Positions 30,368-38,029 of a stretch of DNA of 45,474 bases are shown in pieces. The stretch comes from a virus. The position numbers were made by a program, and so were the translations under genes. The notes beneath the pieces are model-generated. The model was not told the DNA's origin and did no database searches. It was given only the letters and a program-made list of their open reading frames with translations. Positions within the stretch are counted from its first letter, which is position 1. Every line of letters starts with the position of its first letter. Location: positions 1 through 45,474 of the IMG/VR virus record IMGVR_UViG_3300036945_000687; one strand, written 5' to 3'.

Positions 30368-30698
30368 CCCAGAGCCGCTACCAGTGGCAAAACTGGTTGA
30401 ACTGGATGATGCTTGCTTAGGCCTTGATGAGAAGCCTTTAGCTGATGATGAGCCGACTTCATTTCCCATCGACGCAGGCGAGTTACGCGAACTGTTGCGC
30501 GGCTATCGTGTCCAAGCAGCCTTTGCCGAGCGTGAAGCGCGGTTGGTGGGGGCTTTGGGTATAGTCGGTAAGGTACTGCCATCAGCAGCCGGATTAGACG
30601 ACGCGCCTGATAGCAAGATCATCGCCTGTTACATGAGCATGGGCGAAATGCGCGCCATCAAGGAAGCCCTCGCAGCCCCTAAAGGACCGGACCAATGA
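30357..30698 (+). CDS. Hypothetical early protein
   Basis: 113 residues, acidic helical. M-Q-T-N-P-E-P-L-P-V-A-K-L-V then R-E-L-L-R-G-Y-R-V-Q-A-A-F-A-E-R-E-A-R-L. Overlaps both neighbours. AGGAGG stands before its ATG. Not recognised. Confidence 0.48.
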   Translation: MQTNPEPLPVAKLVELDDACLGLDEKPLADDEPTSFPIDAGELRELLRGYRVQAAFAEREARLVGALGIVGKVLPSAAGLDDAPDSKIIACYMSMGEMRAIKEALAAPKGPDQ

Positions 30699-31558
30699 CT
30701 GATACGCAGATCGAAGTGAGCCAACGCGCAAGGGGAGCGGCGGCGGATTGGGCTAAGATGCAGTCCCGACACGCCCAAGCCGCTAATATGCGCCGTGGCA
30801 GTTGTGACACCGCACCATTGGTCCAGTTGTTCGCCCGCTTTGAACGCGACATCCTCGCCACCCACACAGATGCAACGCCTGTTGCCGAAGCGTGGGCAGG
30901 AATGGAAGCTGCGATGCAAGACCCTGACTATGCTTGGGGATGGCATTGCAATCTTGCTGTGCCGATCATGGACGCAACCGGCATCACGCATGAGCAAGCG
31001 AACATGGCAGCGGCACACTTGATGCAGCACTTGTGGAAGTGCGACATAACCACACATCCGCATTACCAATATGAAAAGAGCGGCGCGCAGGCTTATGCGG
31101 AATTTCGGATTGATGCGGACAAGGTAGATACAGTAATCCAGGCGGACATCGACGCGGCTCGAAGCATCTGGCATCGTTGCGACGATGGCCCATATTGCGA
31201 ATTGCCTCAGTGGCTCGTCCAAGCCTTCGCAGCCCACCGCGCCACCCGCACAGATGCAACGCCTGTTGCTTGGCGGCGTCGGCGCATGTGGGACAGTCCG
31301 TCAGATCCAGCAGGCATGGTTCATCTGTGGGAGCCATGCAGCGCCAAAGAAGCGACAGGCCATTTCGACAGGACGCCCGGTTACGAATACCGCGCCCTCT
31401 ACACCCGCCCACCCGCAACCGATGTGGCTGCGCTGGTGGAGGCTGCGAAGGCGTTTGCGGAGATTGACCTGACCGGATCAGGTTTGCCAGACGACTTCGC
31501 AATGAACGTCCTCGCCATCCGCCAAGCCCTCGCACCCTTCACGAAAGGCCAACCATGA
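30695..31558 (+). CDS. Modular accessory protein with in-frame repeat
   Basis: 287 residues. Middle part W-H-C-N-L-A-V-P-I-M-D and E-Q-A-N-M-A-A-A-H-L-M is a recurrent phage early motif (residues about 90-115). The C-terminal part E-Y-R-A-L-Y-T-R-P-P-A-T-D-V-A-A-L-V-E-A resembles Eaa-type proteins. Two 30-base near-identical direct repeats (30856-30885, 31240-31269) are 384 bases apart, that is 128 codons, so the gene looks like joined modules. Confidence 0.55.
   Translation: MTDTQIEVSQRARGAAADWAKMQSRHAQAANMRRGSCDTAPLVQLFARFERDILATHTDATPVAEAWAGMEAAMQDPDYAWGWHCNLAVPIMDATGITHEQANMAAAHLMQHLWKCDITTHPHYQYEKSGAQAYAEFRIDADKVDTVIQADIDAARSIWHRCDDGPYCELPQWLVQAFAAHRATRTDATPVAWRRRRMWDSPSDPAGMVHLWEPCSAKEATGHFDRTPGYEYRALYTRPPATDVAALVEAAKAFAEIDLTGSGLPDDFAMNVLAIRQALAPFTKGQP
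30856..30885 (+). repeat. Direct repeat, copy 1
   Basis: 30 bases matching 31240-31269 with one mismatch; coded as T-D-A-T-P-V-A in both. In-frame spacing suggests recombination between modules of early proteins. Confidence 0.8.
31240..31269 (+). repeat. Direct repeat, copy 2
   Basis: Partner of 30856-30885, one mismatch in 30 bases. Confidence 0.8.
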
Positions 31559-31995
31559 CTGACACCATCCCCAAAGTGAAGCCCGCCAAGATCGAAGAAC
31601 CGGTTGCATGGTATGCCGGAACCAGCGAAGAATACATGAACATCGGTGGGCCATTCAAAACCCGTGAGGAAGCCATTGCAGAGGGACGCAACGACCGATG
31701 CGGCGACCCCTTCTACATTTGCAACGCCGCGCTCTATGGTTGGTCTGCGCCCGATGCTGAAAGCGTCATAGATGGCTGGGTCAATGACCATGATGAATTG
31801 TGGTGGGATGATGGCTTTAGCGGATTCGATGCCACGAAAGACGCAGAGATTGCCGCGCAAAATGATTTGCAGACCGTCCTGAACGAATGGTTTGAACGTC
31901 ACAGGTCTATCCTACCAACGCCCACCGCGTTTTGCATTCACACAGGCGGCGAATGGATTGACCAACCCCAGCCAGTCGAGGAACCCCAGCCATGA
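31555..31995 (+). CDS. Hypothetical acidic protein
   Basis: 146 residues: P-V-A-W-Y-A-G-T-S-E-E-Y and F-K-T-R-E-E-A-I-A-E-G, then W-V-N-D-H-D-E-L-W-W-D-D. It is acidic, with a Pro-rich tail. It recalls conserved phage early proteins without known role. Overlaps neighbours by 4 bases. Confidence 0.5.
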   Translation: MTDTIPKVKPAKIEEPVAWYAGTSEEYMNIGGPFKTREEAIAEGRNDRCGDPFYICNAALYGWSAPDAESVIDGWVNDHDELWWDDGFSGFDATKDAEIAAQNDLQTVLNEWFERHRSILPTPTAFCIHTGGEWIDQPQPVEEPQP

Positions 31996-32273
31996 CCACC
32001 ATCCCCGACCACGTAGGCCGTGAAGCCGTGCGGCTGATGAATGAGACTTATGGTTACGCCATTTATAGATGGCCGCTTAATCGTGAAAACACCCACGTCA
32101 TCACAGTAGCCAAGCTGTTGATGAACCCGCCTGCACCGATGACCGATCCTGACGAGGAAGCGGCGAAAAGGGTGATTGCAGAGTGGTGCAGGCATGGACC
32201 TGATAGCAACAGCCTCACCCGCGCCACAGAGCAAATGCGCAAGGAGCGTGAAGCATGGGAGGCGGGACAGTGA
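31992..32273 (+). CDS. Hypothetical early protein
   Basis: 93 residues, I-P-D-H-V-G-R-E-A-V-R-L-M-N-E-T-Y, then E-E-A-A-K-R-V-I-A-E-W. Helical. The stop overlaps the next start at 32270. Not recognised. Confidence 0.48.
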   Translation: MTTIPDHVGREAVRLMNETYGYAIYRWPLNRENTHVITVAKLLMNPPAPMTDPDEEAAKRVIAEWCRHGPDSNSLTRATEQMRKEREAWEAGQ

Positions 32274-32491
32274 AGACGGCGGAGCAAATCGCGGCGGGGC
32301 TTAGCCATGCACAGAGGGAAGCGTTGATTGGCTGCACACCTTGGGACGTTGAAGTCGGCGCCGGTATTGCCATCGCGTTCATATGCAATGGGCTTTTGGA
32401 AGATAGCACCATTTGCGATGATGGCGTCCAATTGAACAAAACTGGCCTCGCCGTCCGCGCAATCCTGAAGGAACAAGCCGATGCTAAGTGA
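32270..32491 (+). CDS. Hypothetical early protein
   Basis: 73 residues from GTG 32270, which overlaps the previous stop and has GGGAGG upstream. A-Q-R-E-A-L-I-G-C then L-N-K-T-G-L-A-V-R-A-I-L-K, a pattern seen in small phage proteins of transcription-factor-like length; unknown. Confidence 0.5.
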   Translation: MKTAEQIAAGLSHAQREALIGCTPWDVEVGAGIAIAFICNGLLEDSTICDDGVQLNKTGLAVRAILKEQADAK

Positions 32492-32723
32492 GCAGCAGAT
32501 CGCGGAAGGCTGGTTGCCTCATGACGGCGGGCCTTGTCCTGTGGACTTGATGGCTAAAGTCGAGGTAATGTTTCGTTCCGGTGAGATACGCTATAAACGT
32601 CGTGCGCAATGGTGGACTGCATTCGACACGGTTTCCAAGTTTGCCGAACATGACTTGTGGCAGCATCAAGCGCCAAACCATGACAACGACATCATCGCCT
32701 ACAGGGTGGAGCCAAAGCCATGA
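32481..32723 (+). CDS. Hypothetical early protein
   Basis: 80 residues. W-L-P-H-D-G-G-P-C-P-V-D and V-M-F-R-S-G-E-I, then Q-W-W-T-A-F. Such W-L-P-H-D-G-G-P proteins (DUF551-like) recur in phage accessory regions. Role unknown. It overlaps both neighbours. Confidence 0.52.
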   Translation: MLSEQQIAEGWLPHDGGPCPVDLMAKVEVMFRSGEIRYKRRAQWWTAFDTVSKFAEHDLWQHQAPNHDNDIIAYRVEPKP

Positions 32724-32803
32724 CAGCCGGTCTAATCGTCGGCTTTGTCCTGTTCTGGATTCCAGCAATCCTTGCCCGCATAATTTGGAGGTATCTGCGA
32801 TGA
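32720..32803 (+). CDS. Tiny membrane protein
   Basis: 27 residues: mostly one hydrophobic helix (G-L-I-V-G-F-V-L-F-W-I-P-A-I-L-A) and a basic end. ATGA overlaps on both sides suggest it is real. Confidence 0.45.
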   Translation: MTAGLIVGFVLFWIPAILARIIWRYLR

Positions 32804-33000
32804 CAGGTATTGTTTCGCCAAACCAACTAAAGTGGGACACTAACGCTCTTTGGTGGCCCATCAAATGGGGAGATCACCCGCTCTGCGGAGATGACCCTTG
32901 CGATGACTTGCACCCGCTTACATGGGTTCACACCTTGCAGCAGTGCCGCGACGAACGCCGCCCCAAGCCGTATTATACGGCGATAAGGTGGAGGCCGTGA
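32800..33000 (+). CDS. Hypothetical Trp-rich protein
   Basis: 66 residues, [12 protein letters not shown] and [11 protein letters not shown]. Six Trp in all. It starts in the previous stop and ends in the next start. No family recognised. Confidence 0.48.
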   Translation: MTGIVSPNQLKWDTNALWWPIKWGDHPLCGDDPCDDLHPLTWVHTLQQCRDERRPKPYYTAIRWRP

Positions 33001-33407
33001 CCAACCTATCCGAAAAGCTGGAGCAATTGAGCGCGGCTGCGACGGAGGGGGAGTTGCACCACTGTGGCTGGGGCGACGGATCAACCCAAATGGGCATGAC
33101 CAACATCTTTAACGAGCATTCCGAAGTCCTGCTTGTCGAATGCATACCAGAACCGGACGCGGCCTTTATTGTGGCGTTGTGGAACGCCTACCGCACCGGC
33201 CAGCTTGTCGCAGTGCAGGCGGATGAACGCAAATTCAAACTTGGCGACCGCGTGACCAAGACCAAGGGCAGCAACTGGACCGGCCTTGTTGTCGGCTTCT
33301 ATTCCACCAGTCTGACACCGATTGGCTATTGCGTGGAAAGCGAAACTGAGCGGGGCAGTGTGCAATTGTATCCGCAAGCAGCACTAGCCGCGAAGGGGGT
33401 TGCGTGA
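32997..33407 (+). CDS. Protein with type II (DfrB/R67-like) dihydrofolate reductase domain
   Basis: 136 residues from GTG 32997. Residues 79-131 match the R67 SH3-like fold closely: [20 protein letters not shown], then L-T-P-I-G-Y-x-V-E-S-E and G-S-V-Q-L-Y-P. Key catalytic positions of R67 are kept (K88 as Lys32, Q123 as Gln67, Y125 as Tyr69); Ile68 is Leu124. The first 75 residues are an extra domain with no known match. R67 works as a tetramer and is not inhibited by trimethoprim. Reductase activity is inferred only. Confidence 0.78.
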   Translation: MTNLSEKLEQLSAAATEGELHHCGWGDGSTQMGMTNIFNEHSEVLLVECIPEPDAAFIVALWNAYRTGQLVAVQADERKFKLGDRVTKTKGSNWTGLVVGFYSTSLTPIGYCVESETERGSVQLYPQAALAAKGVA

Positions 33408-33583
33408 TGAGTGATAACGTCATCCAAGCCCATTTCGGCGGCGCGCCTTTTCCGCTACTTGCAGAAGTTGAAGAAGCGGTTTGGGGCACGATCATGCAAT
33501 ACGAGGACCGCGTTCCAGTGATGGGTGTTATAGGTGTCCTTAGGTTGATTGAGCACAGGCTTTTAAGTGATGTTCATTCCTGA
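33407..33583 (+). CDS. Last early gene, hypothetical
   Basis: 58 residues starting in the preceding stop (TGATG). Q-A-H-F-G-G-A-P-F-P-L then helical E-V-E-E-A-V-W-G-T-I-M. It ends the rightward gene run. Unknown. Confidence 0.5.
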   Translation: MSDNVIQAHFGGAPFPLLAEVEEAVWGTIMQYEDRVPVMGVIGVLRLIEHRLLSDVHS

Positions 33584-33839
33584 ACAGCCGATCCTTTGAC
33601 ACGTTGCGGGGATGTGTTAGCCTTGCTCGTTCTTTAGGCAATAGTCCGCTTTCCGTTAAGGCCACCTCAAAGAGAAGTGTAAACGGTTTAACCTACTGGC
33701 GCTCTCTACCTCGTTTAACCGCACTACATTTATAGCCTGCCGGGCTGACCCCCACCGATGACCGTCCAGTCTGCCGTGGTCGCATTTACCTCTCGCATTG
33801 AAAGGTGTGGCGTTTATGTGCGGATATCCCTTAGCCATC
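33584..33839. other. Noncoding stretch, 5' part of the structured region
   Basis: No believable protein gene on either strand; open frames here have shadow-like composition. Small self-complementary elements such as TAAACGGTTTA occur, but I could not build a convincing fold. It may be the 5' part of the RNA described next. Confidence 0.4.
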
Positions 33840-34190
33840 CAGCTAGGCGTCAGGGGGAGCGGAAAGTACCCACCGTATCAGGTATGGGTCAAAAGACTCC
33901 CGAGATATCTGCCCGTCAGAGTGGGCAACTCTCTTTGTGGATTAATCAGTTTGGCCGCGATAGATCGAGATAAACGATCAAAAGTCGGCACTACACTTTT
34001 CATCCAAGGCAGCTTTTTTGCCTAGCCCGCCGGAGAAAGCGCCAACGCGCATAACCGGGTTGAAAAGTGACCGATCCTGCGGTAGTACGAGGTTCGGGGC
34101 GATGGCATGGGCTAGATGCTGTCGTCCCGGATACCTTAGCATTTGTTCCCGTTATGGGCTAATGCAAAGCCTGAATCACTAACAGGCTTA
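33840..34190 (+). ncRNA. Candidate structured noncoding RNA (ornate-phage-RNA type)
   Basis: Several elements agree on the plus strand. A 16-bp hairpin (34093-34108 with 34116-34131) has four G-U pairs that would be mismatches on the other strand. Its apical loop GGGCTAG is a perfect complement of CTAGCCC at 34022-34028, so a pseudoknot is possible. CAGGTAT (33879-33885) pairs with ATATCTG (33905-33911). An H-type pseudoknot is visible at 33910-33932: TGCCC with GGGCA, interleaved with AGAGT and ACTCT. Two of these elements share bases 33910-33911. A tRNA follows, as for GOLLD/ROOL RNAs. Ends are not known. Confidence 0.5.
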
Positions 34191-34204
34191 TTGATTGATT
34201 TTTA
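34167..34204 (+). terminator. Hairpin with T-rich tail before tRNA-Thr
   Basis: AAGCCTG (34167-34173) pairs with CAGGCTT (34183-34189) around a 9-base loop; a T-rich stretch including five T follows by 34203. It could end the structured RNA or be a spacer before the tRNA. Confidence 0.45.
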
Positions 34205-34212
34205 CGATTAAT

Positions 34213-34288
34213 GCCGTTGTAGCTCAGATGGTAGAGCGCCTGCCTTGTAAGCAGGATGTCCGGGGTTCGATTCCTCGTTGCGGCTCCA
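34213..34288 (+). tRNA. tRNA-Thr (anticodon TGT)
   Basis: 76 bases with D-arm, anticodon stem CCTGC/GCAGG (34239-34243, 34251-34255), loop CTTGTAA with anticodon TGT at 34246-34248, T-arm with TTCGATT, and encoded CCA. The acceptor stem has one T-T opposition and two G-U pairs. It decodes ACA. Phage tRNAs often help late gene translation; here it sits between the converging operons. Confidence 0.9.
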
Positions 34289-34312
34289 ATTGTTCCCGCT
34301 CTACATGGGCCA

Positions 34313-34328
34313 CACTGTGCGCACAGTG
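34313..34328. promoter_or_regulatory. Perfect 16-base palindrome
   Basis: CACTGTGCGCACAGTG, centred at 34320/34321, with no spacer. As DNA it could bind a dimeric protein; as RNA it folds poorly because there is no loop. It differs from the CI operator. Target unknown. Confidence 0.4.
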
Positions 34329-34427
34329 CTATGTATCGGGCTTGAGGAAGGGCTGAGAACCGTGGCGCATGTGTCCACGTAATAGGCCGAACGGGATGGC
34401 AGAACCCGTGTATAGCAATCTGCTATC

Positions 34428-34465
34428 AGGGCGGCATGACAGGGGGTTCCCAGTTGTGCCGCCCT
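34428..34465 (-). terminator. 9-bp hairpin after the last late gene
   Basis: AGGGCGGCA (34428-34436) pairs perfectly with TGCCGCCCT (34457-34465); the loop is 20 bases. It lies 4 bases beyond the stop of the last leftward late gene. No good U-run follows on the minus strand, so termination is probable from position, not proven. Confidence 0.5.
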
Positions 34466-34469
34466 TGTC

Positions 34470-37262
34470 TTATGGCATCAAGCCCGTCGCGTAGCGCGAG
34501 CATATTTCAGTGCGATTGCCACCTACAACGACACCTTGACGACTGATCGAAGCGGGCAAGCTCGCAAGGCCCGTCAATCCGCCTGTGGTTGGTGTGAGCG
34601 CAAAGCCATTGACCCACAGTGTAATGTCGCTGCCCTTGATCCCGTATTTGATACGATCACCACGCTTTAGAGCGGTTGCCAGCGTAAATGTGGCAAGCGT
34701 GGTGTTTGTGCCGGTCACGCGCTTTAGGATCGTGATTGTCAGTCCGTTCGTGGCCCAATGAAGGCCGATGAAGTTCTGTGCATCAGTCAACCGTAGCGCA
34801 GCCATATTGTTAGCGTTACCGCCCGCGCCACCATAGACAAGCTCTGTCCAATGATCTGCCGATCCCATATCCGGTGATCGCACAACGGCGCGAGTAGACG
34901 TGCTGCTAGACCAAGCCGAGAAGAGCCGGTTGCGGAATACTCGGATATAGCGGGCCTGCCCATTCACCAACGTCCAATTGGCGTTTGCTGAAAGCGATTC
35001 CTCTGGACGCCCAAAGTTATCACTGAACAACGTCCCGGCAGTGTCAGGCAGACCGAACCCTGTCATGCCCATCTGGCTGACAACAGCGTCGCGCAGGACA
35101 TTGACCAAGATCGAAGAACCGACGTTTTCGCCATCACCGCTAAAGCCGTCAGGATGTATTTGGTCCACAAGGGTGCTGTAGTTTGAACGCGGGATAAATA
35201 CCGCGCTATCACCCGGCGCTGGCGTTGCTGCCAAGCCTGCTGAAAGTGCCTGCAAATCGGTAAAGTTGTTGGTCAGAGAACTAACAGCGCCACGGGCTGC
35301 GCCAGACGTGATTGCGACGTAGCTGTTGCCGGTAGGCGTATCGTCCATGCGGACAGCAACGGTTGCCTCTGGCACGTTGATCGTACTTGCGTTTGATCCT
35401 GCACCCAGCACAAACGGGATAGGAGCGCGCAATTCAGGTTGCGTACCGCCAACCGCAGGCTTGCCACTATCACGGCTGCTTTCCGTACGGTCACCAACTT
35501 CAATAAAGCCACCCGTCCATGTATCTGACCGGATCAATCCGTTGAGCGGACCACGGATTGCTTCGCGCACGGCAATTGGCGCTTGGTGCGCCGTAGTCAT
35601 CGGTACGTCTTTGTCAGATAAGGTGATAGTGCCAGTGACCGCACCGCTAATCGGTGTGGTGTTCAGGAACGCCAATGTCAGGGTATTCGTGCCTGTATCG
35701 ATTGCCTCGATCAACTTCATGCCGTTGACCGTTGCGGCCCCTGTCCCGGTTGCGCCAAGAACCTGAATAACCGTGTTTACAGTGTAGATCGAAGCGTTCG
35801 GCACAACCACTGCCAACGTATCTGTTGATGCGGTCACGCTTACCGCAGTGACGTTTGCCACCGAGCCGCGCGCGCTCTGCGTGGTTGGGAAATAGTCGAT
35901 CCCATAGGGCGAAAGTTTGGCCTCAATAAAGTGATGGTCTGTTTGGGTTTGTGCTGCGCTAGTGCCTGCTGTTGTGTCGTTGATGCTCCATTCGGAAATG
36001 AAGTTCTTGACCCCCATCTGCGCTAGTACGGCGGCTTGCTTGTCGAAACGCGCGCCCACTGCCCAAGTGCGGATAGTTGACCCTCCAATGGCAAAGTTGG
36101 CAATCGGCGCACGGCGCTCGCCAACCACTTCAAGCGGAAACCATTTAACTTCAGTTTCAACGAGGCTGTCGCCACCCAGCCCGATAGGCTCACGGATCGT
36201 GCTGCTATCCGCCGTAGTCATCAAGCCAGCAAAGCCGTGCATGACAGGGTGATATGCTGCGCCGCTGCCCGGCGTTGCTGTTGCAGTCACCACCACTGCG
36301 CAACCCGCAGGGATCGGTACGGCAAGAACCATGCGGTCAGTTTCCACCGTCGCGCCGCCTGTAATCGAAAGCGTCGTGCTCGCGCTGATTGTCAGGTCAA
36401 CCGACTGGTTGAGGTAGGATAGGTTTACGGTCCGCGAATACGTAGGCAGATCAACAAATCCCGCCGAACCTGAATTGGTGTGAACCCAACCCGTCAGGAT
36501 CGCAGAAACCGTTGTAATGTCCGCGCCGCTCTCATTCCAATACGTCGAGGATAGCGGAACAGCTACTCCGGTCCCGGTCGGCAGTGGAATGTCATAGCCT
36601 ACGCTTGTCCAAGTCCCGCCCGATGACCGCCCGCTGGTGTTGCTGGCAAGCTGCGTGACTGTGCCGCCACCCGCCACAACATCGCTAGTCCCGGTCGAAG
36701 TACGCGGGCTGTTTGCGCTGTCTGCCAGCGTCTCAACAAGCGTCCATGCCTGCCCTGTAGCCACTGCACCAACCGTTACCGTCCGCGCGCCGCTGTTGAC
36801 GCTCCAACCCGCTGGCAATGTGCCAGTGATCGTGGAACCCGCCGTTGCTCCCGTGATCGCCACAGTTGCGCCGGTTGTTATTGATCCGGGCAGTGTCAAT
36901 GCAGATAGGCTGGCCGCTTCAAACACGTTCGTGACACTGATCGTAAACGTCCGCACAACAGGCGCATCCACGCCATTGCTTGCGCTGATCGTCACCGAAT
37001 GGCTTTGCGCCGTTTCGTAATCGAGAGCCGCTGCCGTATTGAGGTTCGATCCCGACACGGCAAACTTGGCGTCAGGGTCTGCTGTTTTCGTGAAGGTGTA
37101 TGTGCCAGAGCCGCCCACCACCGACAGGACGCCCACCGTTGAACCGGACAGCGCGCTTTCGAGAATGGATGATGCGGTGATTTGCAGCGATGGGCTAGTT
37201 GCACCACCGCCACGCGGAGCCAAGCCAAGCGTCAACGCGCTCGATAGCGACAGACCAGCCAT
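34470..37262 (-). CDS. Large SGNH-hydrolase tail protein
   Basis: 930 residues from ATG 37262, which overlaps the o-spanin stop (TAATG) and has GGAG upstream. First comes an Ig/cadherin-like part (residues to about 190: F-A-V-S-G-S-N-L, V-T-I-S-A-S-N-G-V-D). Then an SGNH esterase: G-L-G-G-D-S-L (Ser366), W-S-I-N-D about 50 residues later, and D-Q-I-H-P (D700, H703). The Ser to Asp/His distance is far greater than usual because a beta domain is inserted. The C-terminal 190 residues look like a lectin/LamG-type jelly roll. Probably deacetylates or de-esterifies the host surface sugar. Confidence 0.7.
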   Translation of the reverse strand: MAGLSLSSALTLGLAPRGGGATSPSLQITASSILESALSGSTVGVLSVVGGSGTYTFTKTADPDAKFAVSGSNLNTAAALDYETAQSHSVTISASNGVDAPVVRTFTISVTNVFEAASLSALTLPGSITTGATVAITGATAGSTITGTLPAGWSVNSGARTVTVGAVATGQAWTLVETLADSANSPRTSTGTSDVVAGGGTVTQLASNTSGRSSGGTWTSVGYDIPLPTGTGVAVPLSSTYWNESGADITTVSAILTGWVHTNSGSAGFVDLPTYSRTVNLSYLNQSVDLTISASTTLSITGGATVETDRMVLAVPIPAGCAVVVTATATPGSGAAYHPVMHGFAGLMTTADSSTIREPIGLGGDSLVETEVKWFPLEVVGERRAPIANFAIGGSTIRTWAVGARFDKQAAVLAQMGVKNFISEWSINDTTAGTSAAQTQTDHHFIEAKLSPYGIDYFPTTQSARGSVANVTAVSVTASTDTLAVVVPNASIYTVNTVIQVLGATGTGAATVNGMKLIEAIDTGTNTLTLAFLNTTPISGAVTGTITLSDKDVPMTTAHQAPIAVREAIRGPLNGLIRSDTWTGGFIEVGDRTESSRDSGKPAVGGTQPELRAPIPFVLGAGSNASTINVPEATVAVRMDDTPTGNSYVAITSGAARGAVSSLTNNFTDLQALSAGLAATPAPGDSAVFIPRSNYSTLVDQIHPDGFSGDGENVGSSILVNVLRDAVVSQMGMTGFGLPDTAGTLFSDNFGRPEESLSANANWTLVNGQARYIRVFRNRLFSAWSSSTSTRAVVRSPDMGSADHWTELVYGGAGGNANNMAALRLTDAQNFIGLHWATNGLTITILKRVTGTNTTLATFTLATALKRGDRIKYGIKGSDITLWVNGFALTPTTGGLTGLASLPASISRQGVVVGGNRTEICSRYATGLMP

Positions 37263-37570
37263 TACTTGCGCTCCATTTCGTTTGCCCACGCCCGAACACC
37301 CGAAAGCTTTGAACGGCAGTCAGAACCAGCAGATCGTTCCGCCAAGATGTATTCGAACACCGCCCGGTCGCGTTCGGCTTGTGCCAGTTGGATCGATGTC
37401 AGGTTGCCCGTTGACCACGGCACGCTGGCAAGGTCTGGCGCTTGTGCAGCATCAGCGCATTGCAGTAACGCAGGCGGTGGAAGTGCGACCACTGGCCTAC
37501 TTTCGCCGCAACTTGCGCAGGCCGTCGCCAAGGGGATCAGTGCCAGCGTTCGCAGCTTTCCGAGCTTCAT
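37262..37570 (-). CDS. o-spanin-like lipoprotein (Rz1-like)
   Basis: 102 residues from ATG 37570. It begins K-L-G-K-L-R-T-L-A-L-I-P-L-A-T-A-C, a lipoprotein signal with the Cys at residue 18, then a Pro-rich region (V-A-L-P-P-P-A-L), as in Rz1. It overlaps the end of the i-spanin gene in another frame by 74 bases. With the inner-membrane partner it would fuse the membranes at lysis. Confidence 0.72.
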   Translation of the reverse strand: MKLGKLRTLALIPLATACASCGESRPVVALPPPALLQCADAAQAPDLASVPWSTGNLTSIQLAQAERDRAVFEYILAERSAGSDCRSKLSGVRAWANEMERK

Positions 37571-37790
37571 CGTTTTCGTCCTGTGTTTTGGATTGTTCAG
37601 ACGCGGCAACCTGTCCCGCTATGTCATCTGCCCGCGCATCGGCCTTCTGTGCTTCAACAGCCGTCTTTAGGCGGTCGTCATGCACTGCATCGGCAACGTA
37701 GCGATTGAGCGCAAACATGAGCGCCAGGACGATTGCCACGCCGATTAGTGGGCGGTGCCAGCGGGCGAGGAATGCGATTGCGGCGATCAT
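37497..37790 (-). CDS. i-spanin-like protein (Rz-like)
   Basis: 97 residues. One N-terminal membrane helix (L-I-G-V-A-I-V-L-A-L-M-F-A-L) followed by a charged helical periplasmic part (A-V-E-A-Q-K-A-D-A-R-A-D-D-I). This is the Rz plan. Starts in the end of the holin gene (4-base overlap) and ends inside the o-spanin gene. Confidence 0.7.
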   Translation of the reverse strand: MIAAIAFLARWHRPLIGVAIVLALMFALNRYVADAVHDDRLKTAVEAQKADARADDIAGQVAASEQSKTQDENDEARKAANAGTDPLGDGLRKLRRK

Positions 37791-38029
37791 TGCGGTTCAT
37801 CCACGGTGGGCACCGGCTGCGAAGGCGAATTGTCCACGGTCACAGATTTATGCGACGGTGTACGCAGAATGCCGATCAAGCCGCCTGTAATGGTCCCCAA
37901 TCCAAACATCTCGACCTTGCCAGCGACAGACGGATAATTCGCCGCGAAAACCAACGTGCCGATGTAGACGACAAGCAGGGCGATTAGCGTTGCGAGGAAC
38001 GCGATCAGTTGGCCGTGGTCTTTCATCAT
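37787..38029 (-). CDS. Holin-like membrane protein
   Basis: 80 residues. Residues 7-31 (L-I-A-F-L-A-T-L-I-A-L-L-V-V-Y-I-G-T-L-V-F) are a membrane helix and residues about 38-55 (V-E-M-F-G-L-G-T-I-T-G-G-L-I-G-I-L) a second one. The tail is Pro/Ser-rich and acidic. Two-helix plan next to endolysin and spanins supports a holin. Confidence 0.7.
   Translation of the reverse strand: MMKDHGQLIAFLATLIALLVVYIGTLVFAANYPSVAGKVEMFGLGTITGGLIGILRTPSHKSVTVDNSPSQPVPTVDEPQ

Larger units (their letters stand above)
34289..34469. other. Noncoding stretch with a chain of hairpins
   Basis: No gene. In order: the palindrome at 34313, a CGTGG/CCACG stem (34361-34365, 34375-34379), ACGGG/CCCGT (34391-34395, 34405-34409), ATAGCA/TGCTAT (34412-34417, 34421-34426) and a 9-bp stem at 34428-34465. 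They may continue the structured RNA or end the late transcript arriving from the right. Confidence 0.5.

Noticed and set aside
33758-34025. Two plus-strand frames of 71 and 75 codons
   Set aside because: They lie in the structured noncoding region, lack ribosome sites and match nothing.
33840-34288. tmRNA
   Set aside because: No tRNA-Ala-like ends and no tag peptide frame were seen; the tRNA here is a complete tRNA-Thr.
37263-37289. Earlier start of the SGNH tail protein
   Set aside because: The ATG at 37262 overlaps the o-spanin stop and has GGAG upstream, so the longer start is less likely.
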